Positions 13,935 through 24,709 of a DNA stretch of 64,000 nt are shown here, piece by piece (positions within the stretch are counted from its first letter, which is position 1; each line of letters starts with the position of its first letter). This DNA is from Liolophura sinensis (taxonomy: Eukaryota; Mollusca; Polyplacophora; Chitonida; Chitonidae), in NCBI RefSeq assembly GCF_032854445.1, contig NC_088301.1:35267187-35331186 (forward strand). Reading direction: 5' to 3'. Below the pieces are notes generated by a model, which saw only the letters and a list, made by a program, of their open reading frames with translations, did not search any database and was not told the DNA's origin. Position numbers and translations under genes: made by a program.

Positions 13935-14830
13935 TCTTCTATCAATCCTCGGTAGCCATCGTGGAATAAAAGGAGATTGTTTCCATAGTCTAAGTGCAAA
14001 GAGGTTTTGAAGCATTCACAATTTTCCAGCCATGTTGCCTAAAATTGAAAGGTACTTCTTTTATTTTTTTGTCATAATGTCGTATTTTTTCACAGGCTGG
14101 TGCAACTCGCTTTACTTAAAATGAACGCAGGAAAAAGTAGCAAAATTTAACTATTCTAAGAATGCGAGCCATGAATTTATTCAATAGGTTTTATTTATCA
14201 TACAGGATGGCTCTAAGTTTAATCACCTGCAACAGGCAATCCTTAGGTTGGTCAGAATTCCAATATAACTTAGTCCGATCATCTACGGAATGCCTTTGTT
14301 ATTTGCCGGTAACATCGGTTACGCACAAATCCTCTGGCTAAAACATCTTAAATCCCAAAATTAAGTCTTGAGGTTTTCAGGGAAGACTGGTTCATTATCG
14401 AAAAATATCATTCCATCAAAATAAGCCGAAGTATTTCTAAAGGCGGAGTCCTGGCTTTGATTGTCTTTTAAACTATCACAATAGTTAGAATCGCCCAAAT
14501 ATCGACAAAAGTTTACTCTTAGGCGAAAATAATCGAATGGGGAATTTCAGGATGCAGTACTGCGTCTCTCTGGTGCTTCTGAGTTTTACTGAGGGATCAT
14601 TTTTATAAACTTAAGAGCGACGAAAATTACATCTTAGCTGTTATGTACGTGTAATGTTGGCATGAATGGATAAAAGTTTCCCGGCTCCCAGATGGTTTGG
14701 ATGTTATAGAAAATTTACATGAAAAGTTACAGCGATCTTTACAAAAACATAACTATTCCTATTTGACATCGTGCCGGTGAGTTTGTTGAATATTATACTT
14801 GAAGTATCGACATGAACACTCCAAAGAAAT
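13935..14830. other. No recognisable feature
   Basis: AT-rich sequence without an open frame of note and without a recognised repeat. Confidence 0.45.
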
Positions 14831-14835
14831 CCTAG

Positions 14836-14867
14836 TGCTGAGAAGGCCAACTGCTGAGAAGGCCAAC
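14836..14867. repeat. 16 bp perfect tandem duplication
   Basis: TGCTGAGAAGGCCAAC occurs twice head to tail. A further AAGGCCAACC follows about 30 bases downstream. Confidence 0.9.
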
Positions 14868-15289
14868 CTAACTTCAGGGGTTATGTTATCTATCCAACAA
14901 GGCCAACCAAGGAAATAAGTCAGACGTTCCTAATCACAAAGGAAATTATCGATAATCTATTCGGTTTTGTGTTAACAGAAGTCCTGAAGACTGTGCCAAA
15001 CGCTTACATTGTTGAAACAGAGTTCGATTAATTCAGGCAAAGATTCACGGCGTTGCAAACAACAGAAGTCCTAGATCTATCACATAAACTCCTTGTCATT
15101 ATCGTCCTTGCTGGTTTTATATATTTATTTTAGATCTTGGATTTGTCAAGAATACTCACGTAATATAATTTGCCTTTTAACCAGAACATCGAGAGAAGTA
15201 AAGTGTACTTCCACGGTATGGAGACTAAAAAGAACTATATATCTTGTGTCTACAATAGTAACCTTTCAGGTGTTCTGTTTATGCTGTAA

Positions 15290-15865
15290 TATAGATGTCG
15301 AAACAGGCATTCCCGAACCAGCCGTCAATCATAGTGTACTTTCCTGGTGAATAATCGCAAGACCAGTTTCCAACACAACGTTCATCACAATCCATCAAAG
15401 AACTAAGAGAGTTTGTAAAGTAGGAAATCACTGCGGATTCATACAAAGAGAGTCAATCAGCAGGTTTCAATGACGATAAAAAGCACAAAGAATGGTATAA
15501 GTGAATACATTTAACCATTATTCACGGGGATCCATGATAGTTCATAAGTTGTTGTCAATCAAAACATCAATCTCAGTTGCGCTTTGTTTGCAATTGTTCA
15601 TTTACAAATCTAGTTTACCACGATTAATTTATAGCCGTTAGCTCAGGTTAGGCAGAATAAATACGCCCGGTACTTCGACCACTTCGTCCATATTTATTTA
15701 CAAGATATATAGTAATAACTTGACGTTTGTGTAAATCGTGAAAACACAAGATCTTACAATTTCTATAAGGCAAAACATGCCTTTCGGTATATTGCTATAG
15801 AAGTAAGGATAATAAATTTCAAAACTGAAACTACCCGTGTTCTCGTGAAGGCGGCGTGACAGGAA
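15290..15865 (-). mobile_element. Penelope-like remnant, copy C (tail plus RT scrap)
   Basis: The left part carries diverged tail landmarks: GTCGAAACAGGCATTC near the terminus, AATAATCGCAAGACC, and CTCAGTTGCGCTTTG at about 15573. It is followed at about 15766-15860 by sequence closely similar to the RT-proximal region of the PLE at 40.2 kb, including TTTCGGTATATTGCTA and AAGGATAATAAATTTCAAAA. Tail and RT scrap therefore occur in the same order and orientation as in the complete insertion at 39.4-40.7 kb. No frame stays open, so it is a dead copy. Confidence 0.55.
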
Positions 15866-15869
15866 ATGT

Positions 15870-16860
15870 ACAACGACTTCAAATCAAAATTCAAATGATG
15901 ACATATCCGTCGGTACTTTTTCCTGATTATGAAATTTTTATTTTGATTTCTGCACGAAATGACTCAAATGATGTTTACATGAAATTTGATCAAAAGAGGT
16001 AATAATGGCAGTGATATATGGTATGAGGAAATTTGGTTAGAGAAACTGAGGATGCACCTCCTGATGGACAGTATTTTCAGAAGCAGCTGGATACTGCAGC
16101 CTGATTTATGCTTTTTCATATTAGCTTATGATGAAAAAACAAAGCGTGTGGTGGAAATTACCTTTGTTAAAATAGCAAAACTTTGTGTTTATCTTGTAAC
16201 ATAGTTTGAATATGTACATGTGTGTTAGTTGCTCCTCGGTGGCCCATTAGACGGCCAGTTATCAACCGATACTGGGAAAACTCTTCATCGGTGATACAAA
16301 CATCAGCCAAAAGGAGGTTGCGAATTGCTCCGGTTATATGTGACTCCTGCTGTGCTGAAAAGATTTCGTGTTATTATCCACGAAAACTAGGTGGGTGCTA
16401 ATTGCAGGAGGGTAGACTATTTGTGGCCAGTAACATCTGTGAGGAAACTATTTATCAAAATTTGCCTGGCTATTCTAATTGCTCCAGTCCGGCAACACAA
16501 CCTTACAAGAGACTGCAAACTAACTTGAAGCCAAAAGGTCAGTTGTTCTTTCTTGGCTTGTCTGGAGAAACATCGATAAAGACTATACTTAGCCACACTT
16601 TGTCCGTCAAGGCGACCAAACTGTTAGTCTAATAGGTAATTTGTCTGGTGACGGTGTATTTAATAAAGCTGGGCCTCGCCATTAAAGCCCAAGATCTTTT
16701 TTCCTATTATTGCAACCTGTAGGTGTACCATTAGCTTCTGTGATTTAAAATGTATGTCCAACGTTGGTCGGGATGATTGTCACTTTCTTTGTAATTGCTC
16801 GACTTCACAGTTTCCCCTTTTCCCTTTACATGTATGTATTTAACACGATGATGTAATACT
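15870..16860. other. No recognisable gene
   Basis: Plus-strand frames at 15986-16204 and 16402-16632 are open for 72 and 76 codons but resemble nothing I know. An AATAAA at about 16661 could be chance in AT-rich sequence. Confidence 0.35.
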
Positions 16861-16863
16861 TAC

Positions 16864-17010
16864 TGGTGAGCGTGTCGAGGCTGAGTGACTAAGACGCTTG
16901 TCTTTCTATCGCTAGTACACACGAGGTGCGGATTCGAACCAGGTCTTTGACAAGGAATTTGGATCTTTTTGTTGTTGGTAGGATCTTGTTGACGATAATC
17001 AGTCGACGTC
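16864..17010 (+). mobile_element. tRNA-Leu/Ser-like SINE (third SINE type), copy 1
   Basis: The segment GAGTGACTAAGACGCTTGTC resembles a tRNA A box and D arm, and GCGGATTCGAACC resembles a B box. The folding and CCA end of a real tRNA gene are absent. A related head with GTTAAGACGCTAGTCTTTCA occurs at 58512. The 3' part (TTGGATCTTTTTGTTGTTGG) is not shared with the other two SINE types of the window. Confidence 0.5.
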
Positions 17011-17189
17011 TGTCACGATGCCTTCAAAATATATAGTCTAATGGAAATCCAACCGTTTGTCACTGGCTTTGTGTTGTCACCGTAGACAAATACATCAAAT
17101 AAATCTTCCACGGAAATAATATGGGTTTCTCTTTTATTATTAGATAGCAAGTGTGGACACGACATGTAATAACCATATATTATGACATC

Positions 17190-17495
17190 AAATTTATATT
17201 GGTGAGTGAGTGAGTGCTTGGGGTTTAACGTTGTACTTAATTTTTCAGTCATATGGCGCAGGACGGATTTTACACCGCTCTTTTATCTAGTGCTGCTTCA
17301 CTGAGACGATTTACTGTAGGCAAGTAAGCTGCCCCGCCCGAGCCATTATGCTGATAAGGGTCAGTCAGTCGATGTATGATCCCCTTAACGCAAAGCGAGG
17401 AAGTTACAACTTAGGTGTGACCTGACCCAGGATTGAGTCTGGATGTATGGCCTCCCGAAGCGGACGATCTATCAGGGCCCGTAAATTTATACTGG
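17190..17495 (-). mobile_element. CACT-tailed tRNA-SINE, full-length, reverse copy
   Basis: The SINE body occupies about 17203-17482 and is the reverse complement of the family member at 19701-20046. On the plus strand it begins with GTGAGTGAGTGAGTG, followed by GGGGTTTAACG, TTTTTCAGTCATATGGCGC, GCTGCTTCACTGAGACGA, GAAGTTACAACTTAGGTGTG and finally the tRNA-related head in reverse. It is flanked by AAATTTATATTGG and AAATTTATACTGG (17190-17202 and 17483-17495), a 13 base target duplication with one mismatch. This shows insertion by target-primed reverse transcription. Confidence 0.85.
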
Positions 17496-17554
17496 AACTA
17501 AATTACTCCAGTCTTTACAACCTAGGTGGCATAGACATCGGTGTATGAGTTTTC

Positions 17555-17745
17555 AAGCAAACAGGACGTTCCAGAGAATTATACTGAGTAAGATTCCTTT
17601 TTAATAATTTCTGCATATATTTATACTAGAACAAGTATAGGTCAGCCAAAAGACATCATTTGTACCCAATGAAATACCTGTACATATTTCTTCCTCGAAT
17701 TTCACGTAGATACTAGTATTACTAACCAGAAGTTCGAGTTATTAT
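17555..17745 (-). mobile_element. Penelope-like RT fragment
   Basis: The plus strand matches, with mismatches, the PLE at 40500-40640: TAATTTCTGCATATA, AGTATAGGTCAGCCAAAAGA, TTTGTACCCAATGAAATACC and GAATTTCACGTAGAT. The corresponding minus-strand region in the other copy encodes the RT palm up to the GIPMG motif. It is too short and too broken to code. The similarity is clear at the DNA level, but the borders are uncertain. Confidence 0.6.
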
Positions 17746-18059
17746 AGTAACTCGATGACTAACGAAACATCCGATGAATGACAATAGTGGACTGAATGAT
17801 GTTTTCTTACCTTTGACATTAATGTATAATGTAGTAGTGCCCGTTTGTATCAACTAGTGTTGAAATTTTATCAATCTGGTCTCTCAGGATTAGCAATAAA
17901 AAGTAGAGAATTTTTGACAACAGCACATCAATAGTTTTTCCAAAATGACTATCTTTTGCAATGTCTTCATAAAGAGTTTGGTATGGGGAATTTATTTTTG
18001 CAATCCAGGAAGTTGTGGTATATCGGTGTGACGGAACGGTAGAGATAATCTCCATTCTC

Positions 18060-18780
18060 CTGAGAAAGGGGGTGAGATTTAAAAACGTGGCGTATAACCA
18101 TATTGCCCACCACCCAGAACGCTGAAGTTTCCAGTTTCTTTAACTGCTTTCATCGGATGCAAACGCGTGTAGAGAAATGTATATGGGCAATAATGCCCTG
18201 GGTAAAATTCTAACCGCGACGAAAGTTCAATATTTCACACCCAGAAATTAAATCCCATTTTACTCATCTCAACACGCATAACTTATAGTATTGTGTTTGC
18301 TTTACCCGATATCCAACAAGCTGAAATGAACGTAAGTTATAGAGTTAAATACAGTTCATCGATATGTTCTAAACTCAATCTCTCGTATCTAAGTAATTCA
18401 AACGTATCCTTCTGACATAAGCATTATCAAATACACCAGTTTCTAGTTGCACGGTCGCTTAAACGCATTCACACTGTTTCTTTGACTACATCTAGTTTAA
18501 CATTCTGGTCGGCAATTTGGCGTACAAGCTTGCAGGGAGGCAAACCTCTTGAGCATTGCCTTCAGATTCATCAAAGAAATGTTCTTTACCTTGACCAAGG
18601 GAAGCAAGAACAAGGGCAAGGCTCTTGTCGGGGGGTATACAACACAGGAGCGATAAGCCGATTTAACAAGGAAATCCTTGTACAAGAGCAATGTTCTTGC
18701 TGTTACCTAATGGATATGATCGTAGTCTTATAAACCCACAAAAGCTTACTTGGTCATAAACTAATTCTAAATTTTTCTGG
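18060..18780. other. No recognisable gene
   Basis: A plus-strand frame at 18482-18733 and a minus-strand frame at 18497-18691 overlap, and neither matches a known family. Imperfect direct and inverted AAGAACAAGGGCAAGG-like motifs occur within 18590-18700. Confidence 0.35.
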
Positions 18781-18989
18781 ACGAGTCACGCGCTCAGTCT
18801 TATTTCTACCTGCTCGTTATTATCTTGATGATCTGAAGCGTAATTCTCTTCAAATTTGTACAGAAAATTAGCACGTAAAAACTCCCGTACAAGTGTGTCT
18901 TTCACTGCGTTTCGCGCTCGATGTTTATTTACATGGTAGTCACTGATAAAGAGAGCGCGCATCTATGCAATATTTGTCCGTCCAGATGG

Positions 18990-19220
18990 ATGAAAGATAT
19001 AAAATCAGGCAAACTGATAACTACAACTATAATTATACGATGTACATCTTAAGGAAAATGGCATTAATTAAATGTCGGTCAATGTTCTATCAAATTGCGG
19101 AATCGGTATGGAATAAATTCGACCTAAAGTCACACACTGTCTAAAATAACAATGCATACTATCAGTTTGGACTGACGTCCATAGGTGTGTAGTAAAGTCG
19201 AACTAAATCATGATAGGCCT
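18990..19220 (+). repeat. Unclassified dispersed repeat, copy 1
   Basis: GATATAAAATCAGGCAAA, ATACGATGTACATCTTAAGG, AATTCGACCTAAAGTCACAC and TTTGGACTGACGTCC follow one another here. A diverged version with the same order is at about 24005-24215. The class is unknown and nothing codes. Confidence 0.5.
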
Positions 19221-19320
19221 GTAATAAAAAAATAAGCAACAAGCTTCACAGCATGTCAGCTGCTATCAGTTTGGATAGACGTCTATAGAAGTGTAGAAGA
19301 ATCGAAGTGGATCATGATTT
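19158..19320 (+). repeat. Local duplication of the repeat's GACGTC block
   Basis: CTATCAGTTTGGACTGACGT with about 35 following bases at 19158 recurs as CTATCAGTTTGGATAGACGT at about 19265. Both are followed by GTGTAG, a TCGAA-type motif and ATCATGAT. The spacing is about 107 bases. Confidence 0.65.
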
Positions 19321-19685
19321 ACTCGCTGTTACAGCTCGTCATTTTATGAACGTTATGGTTTCGCTGGAGTGTAGAAGGTTTTAATCATCAAAGCTGGTAT
19401 GGTGGAGGCAAAATTTTTCTTCATTTTTCTTTGTGCTGCAAGGATCGAATGTTAAACCCTTTGCGCTGATACAGGAAAACGCCGGTCATTTAAAAGCTAT
19501 TCGGATAGTTTAAAAACGCATTCTAAAATTTCTTCTAGTATATGTGTATATAGTTATATATTTAATGTTCACTTCTTTAAATATTCATTTCATCCAGGCT
19601 TTTTTTCAAGAGGTAACTTCAGCTGAATTTTACTCTATAAACCTGATCTAAGGATGGAAGAATTAGTAATGCTTATATTACATCT

Positions 19686-20061
19686 TATAATTATAGTACC
19701 GGCCCGGATAGCGCAGTTGGTAGAGCGTCCGCTTCGGGCCCGGTAGATCCAGGATCACTCCTTGATCGAGTCACACCTAAGACTTTAAAAGACGAAGTTG
19801 TAACTTCCTCGCTTCAGCATGAAGGGGATAGTGCAACGACTGGTTGACCCGTATCAGTATAATGGTTCGGGTGGGGAGGCTTACTTGCCTTCGGTAAGTC
19901 GTCTCAGTGAAGCAGCACTAAATAAAAGAGCGGTGGAAATCTGTCACATTACATTACACGTACGTGCACCCTAATGATTCCTTCGTCGTCATATGACTGA
20001 AAAATTGTTGAGTACGACGTTAAACCCCAAGCACTCACTCACTCACTATAATAATAGTACC
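19686..20061 (+). mobile_element. CACT-tailed tRNA-SINE, full-length, forward copy
   Basis: The body is about 19701-20046. The head GGATAGCGCAGTTGGTAGAG resembles the A box half of a tRNA, and TTGATCGAGTCAC resembles a B box. The middle contains GAAGTTGTAACTTCCTCGC and GTCTCAGTGAAGCAGCAC. The 3' end is GAGTACGACGTTAAACCCC followed by GCACTCACTCACTCAC. It is flanked by TATAATTATAGTACC (19686-19700) and TATAATAATAGTACC (20047-20061), a 15 base target duplication with one mismatch. It lies about 2.2 kb from the reverse-oriented copy at 17.2 kb. Confidence 0.88.
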
Positions 20062-21810
20062 TTCGGTAGCTGTAAATGACATAAGGGAAGACGTACTCGA
20101 ATAAAGATTCATTTCATACAAACGCATGAATATAAAAAAAAATTGCCCGAAATATAAAAGCTTAAGCTGTTAGCTTGTAAACATGTGTAAGGACATCGAC
20201 TCGGGATTTCTCTACTCTCCGTGCTACTATTACTCACAAAGACTTAATTTGTAGTCTTTTTGTGAATAAAAGCGGTGACCATTACATTATTGGGTTTTAT
20301 GGATGAAGGAAACGGGCAAACTGTCGGCCTTTTACTTTCTCACATGTGTTATGCAGATATGCACAACATATTTGTGAAAGACATGTGGTCGTCAACTAAC
20401 CTTGGACTGTGCAAAGCGTGATACCAGCACCGTCGAGTGCTTATTGCCACGAATGCCCACAAGCAATGGGAACGGAGGAATTTTCTTGAATAGACTGACA
20501 GATGGAAGTGATAATCTCTGAGAACGATATTAATGATATTCAAACTTAGTTGTGTAATATAATATTTATTATAAAAGCCAGCAATCTAATTATTTAGAGT
20601 TTCCCTTCTCTCGTGCAACCGGGTCGGGATTCATGTTCCAGTAATGTGCAGTGTATGGCACTAGCTTATAAATTCGGACGAGCTGCGACCCCTCTGTCGT
20701 CTACACTCAATAGATACGTTAATTAGTCTGCTGTGAAGTTTGAATTTAATTTTTTGGAAATTGTAATGTTATTGTACATTAAATGTGATGACAAAGCATT
20801 TTAAGTAGTTCCGGACCATTTAGGTCTAATATCACACTGTCATCTCAGCTCTGAGTTTTACTCTCTCTGCTGTAGTTTTTTTTGTAAGACTACAGCTGAT
20901 AGAAAACACAGGGCAGACAGTTTTTTTATCTGTGGGCGCATATTGATGGGCCAATGAAATGGCAGCAAAACCACTGTGGTTGAAGGAAAGAAAATTGTTT
21001 CAGATTGATGAAAGAACTGTAAATACGCTTGAATATAAATATTTTAAAAGACTGTAGATAGTATCATCAAAACCGGAAGTGAGGTCCTTTACAAATGATC
21101 CCGTAATGATAGGAAGAACACCATTCTTCAAGGCGAGAAGAAAAATTAGGCAAGCCAAAAAAATGCAAGTAAAAGTGACGTCATCGAAACCTGAAGCGAT
21201 GACATATCACAGCGTTCAGTTGGCTAATGTATGGGCCTGAGAAACACCAGAGGTGCTAATAAATCATATGCATATGGTCCTAGGAAAATGATAAATACAT
21301 AATACCATATTCCAATAATAGCTAGAACTCCGTCATCGTTACTTGTTGCCTCAGTATACATGTATACATAAAGTTGTTCAATATTCACGAACGGACACAT
21401 ATTAGGTTAACTGTTTGAGAAATTATATGTCTTGCGCCAAAGTGAGCGGGAAAGTGACTCTATACGCTAAAGACTTTTACACTACTTCTATATCGGCATA
21501 TCACTGATTTTCGAAAAGTGTTGTGACCGGGCCGGGATTATAACTAACAGATATTTATCTATGCCAGGTACAAATTTGTTAACATACATTATAGTTATAA
21601 GTGCGCATATATTGTGGAGCAGTGCTGAACGTCTTACACGCTATCTATGGACGATTATCACCTGGTGCGTAGTGTTAAAATGTAATAGCAAAGTGACACC
21701 GAAGAGCGTAAAATATCATCATGTATCTATGAAGAAATTCTAGAGGTCCTACTTTTAAATCAAAGACGTAAAACAGAAATTAGTTGAACGGCAGACTTTA
21801 TTTCTTTCTT
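20062..21810. other. No recognisable gene; one dispersed box
   Basis: No coding family is recognised. At about 20811-20880 lies copy 2 of the unclassified box seen at 13.75 kb: GGACCATTTAGG, CACACTGTCATC, and GAGTTTTACTCTCTCTGCTG followed by TAGTTTTTTT. Confidence 0.4.
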
Positions 21811-21823
21811 TTTTAATCATTCT

Positions 21824-22029
21824 TTATCACCATCGATGGAGGCAACCTGAGTTTTGAAGTTACCGATGAATTTTCACACGTGCAACGTGCAGACAAGCTC
21901 GCCGTAGTGGTGAAAGACAACTGGTGCTTAAAGAACGTTAGACACCACATGGACGTACAGCTAACACAAGTGTCGTCGACCGCTTGTCGCAAAGGAACCA
22001 AGATCCGCTTGGAAAATAAGGCGGTTTAA
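21824..22029 (+). other. Coding-like stretch of unknown identity
   Basis: The plus strand stays open for about 65 codons ending in TAA at about 22029, in sequence richer in G and C than the surroundings. The translation (GGNLSFEVTDEF, then ADKLAVVVKDNWCLKNV) has the alternating character of a beta-rich domain. No Met lies near the start. The sequence just upstream is pyrimidine-rich (TTATTTCTTTCTTTTTTAAT) but lacks a clear AG at the right place. I do not recognise a family. It could be an exon remnant or a transposon scrap. Confidence 0.2.
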
Positions 22030-23990
22030 GACAATGGCCATATGTAAGATATGTAGCAAGATAAAGGTATGTAGCAATTTGGGGTAGAGAAAATTAACTT
22101 TAGGCGAAAAGGGAAGATATTGTATGGTCATATTTACCCGACAAGGTGGTAGTGATGACCTACAGCTTTTGAAAATGAGAAAACTGAGACGTGAGTTGAT
22201 TTTATCTACTCTGAACACCGTCTATTTTAAGTTATTCCCTCTGATAGATTTGTCTCCCGTTACGGAAATAACCCTCTCCTATAAGCGCGGGAACGTGTTT
22301 ATGTCGTGTATGGGAGAAAAGAGCGCGTGGATCTGTGCGCATCTTCTTACAAAACAACACAGATAGACTGTATGTAAACTGGTCTAGTCACCAGCAGATT
22401 TTGCAGTTACACCTAAAGAATAGTCAAATCTATATAAATGTCCCGTATGTGGCCCAATAAAGGTAACTGTCTGTATCTGTATCTTTGGATAGACAAATAC
22501 GGTTCACAAAGTAATTAGGGCTTTTGACCGTCTTGTTTCATAAGTTATCCGCTACAAACACATGTCTACAAAATAGAATTGTCTTTTACGTGTGGTTAAC
22601 CAAAATTGACAAGAGCAATATTAATATTAACATAAAATCGATCAAAGTAGACAATTTTGATGGTCGAATATTTTGAACCAACAGATTTAGTTGTAGTCCT
22701 TTGAGTTTTGAAACTATCTTCTGGAATGCTCTGTTCTAATGTTTATAAACGAATTTTAGGTCCTTTCTTATTTTAGGTAGCTAACCCAGCCCACTTGTTT
22801 TTCTGTCTGGATGACCATTACTCTACGTTATAAAATGAATCTACTTTGGTTTTTCTAAGCGTGTTTTCTAAGCGATTATGTTTCACGTAATCGATTTAAT
22901 ATGGCATCTAATAAAGATTCCCAATAAAATGTCCCCAACATTTCCGAGTTCGAAACAGCTGCATGTGTCACAAATGTCCACATTTGTGAGAATGCAAGTT
23001 ATACAGCTGCTCTGTCTGCATACACTGTGTCTTCCGTGAAGCTTTCATGTGTAAGTTCAGAACAGATCACATTGTCATAAGAAAATCATCAGCTGTTGCC
23101 TGATTATCGTTAGTCCACAGAATCTTTTATGCGCCTCAAGTTTGTTTTCGATATGTAACAGGAACATATCTGAAACTGATGCATTTCTTACGCAAAGAGG
23201 AAGAAATTACCTGACAGCTGTTACTAGTTAAATTAAGGTAGAGCGACTTGAATGATAGCCCTAACACATGGTCACAAGACACATCAATACAATGCGCCTT
23301 GAAAACACATAGGTGAGTAAACAACGACTAACGCTATTCACCAGTTAGTACAGCTTTAACGTGTTTTCATTTTCAAACTAAAGGCCACTCAACGCCGTCA
23401 TCAACCTCACGCCTACAGTAACAGAAAAACAAATGCCAACCAACGCCTCTACTGAAGTGTTCTTGAACGTGGAACCATCTGTAAGGAAAGACAGCTTAAC
23501 TTTGATTTCAGAAACATTTTTTATTGCAACACTGGCTGTACATTGTATGCTGTGTGACATTCGAAACTACCCTTTCCTTCTGTGTCGTTTGAGGGCGTCC
23601 TTCGACTGTCGACAGACAGGTATCTGGGGTTTTTATCTGGCCTCCGAGTTATAATTACGTGAGTGATAACACGTACGCTGAGTTCGGGCAAAATCTTGCC
23701 ACGCTCTCGTTGCTATTTCCACCTGCCCTTTGTTATCTCATTTATCGAGAAGGGCAATAAATTTTAGCTTTGATTCTGATCCTCTGAAGAAAGCTAGTTT
23801 TCCGAATTTGACAGAAAATGGTGAAAAGATCCGTGGAAGTCTAAGCCTGTGCCTTTTCAGCACCATGCAGAAGACCGTCAGTCTCGTTATTCATCGAGGG
23901 TTAGTCTGTCACTGTGCCTCGCCGCCCATGCCTATTAACGTGCTTAGAATCGATAATGAAAGCAAGAATCTATGCAGACAACTTTTGCCT
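22030..23990. other. No recognisable gene
   Basis: Short to moderate open frames (22124-22366, 23433-23654, and 23730-24092 with 120 codons) show no motif I can name. The last overlaps the dispersed repeat starting near 24005, which argues against it being a real gene. Confidence 0.35.
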
Positions 23991-24004
23991 ATCCAAATGT
24001 ATAA

Positions 24005-24215
24005 GAGATGTAAAATCAGGAAAAGTAATATACACTATTTATATACGGAATATACGTCTAAGGAAGACGAGTGTTTATTAAAGATCTGCTAGCCTTTAGA
24101 TCGTAGCTGAGAAAGGTATTAATTCGGCCTGAAATCACACGTCGTCTTCAATAATTGGGAACCCAGTATATTATCGCTTTGGACTGACATCTGAGGACGT
24201 TTTGAAGAACAGAAG
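24005..24215 (+). repeat. Unclassified dispersed repeat, copy 2
   Basis: Diverged relative of 18990-19220: GAGATGTAAAATCAGGAAAA, ACGGAATATACGTCTAAGGA, AATTCGGCCTGAAATCACAC and CTTTGGACTGACATC in the same order. Confidence 0.5.
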
Positions 24216-24601
24216 TAAACCATGGCATGTGTGTAATAAGTTATAAGACAGACGTGATAGGCAGATTGTCATTTTATCAATGATATGATTTCCATATCTA
24301 TTACAAGCATTTAAGCTGACATTCAACGTTGTTGCAAAACACAATAGCCAGACTGGATGTTTAATGCCTTCTTTTATCGTAACTGGGTGACACTTGGGAA
24401 TTAGCAATCATTTTCCTCACTGAGCCGCAGAAATCACTAATTAAGACTTTTGTAGGCATCTGGTTTCTGCTATTTAAAGGGAAAGAAAAAAACGAATGAA
24501 ATAAGCATCATTTGAGAGACAATTCAAACTCCGTCTGGGATTATCTTCAGTGTAACCCTGGTCAGTTGAATGTATGAACTGTACCATGGGCTGAACATAA
24601 A

Positions 24602-24708
24602 GCAAGATATGTTTGTTTATTAATTAATCTGATTGGTGTTTTAAGCCGTACTCAAGAATATTTCACTTATAAAATATAGTGCGACCAGCAATATGGTGCA
24701 AGATATGT
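24602..24708 (-). mobile_element. 5'-truncated AAAT-tailed SINE with target duplication
   Basis: The SINE body 24613-24697 keeps only about 85 bases of the 3' end: TGATTGGTGTTTTAAGCCGT, ACTCAAGAATATTTCACTTA and CAATATGGTG. It is flanked by perfect 11 base repeats GCAAGATATGT at 24602-24612 and 24698-24708. The truncation therefore happened during insertion and not by later decay. Confidence 0.75.
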
Positions 24709-24709
24709 C

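Noticed and set aside
19701-19780. Possible tRNA gene at the GGATAGCGCAGTTGG motif
   Set aside because: It is followed by a SINE body and CACT tail with target duplications, and has no cloverleaf closure.
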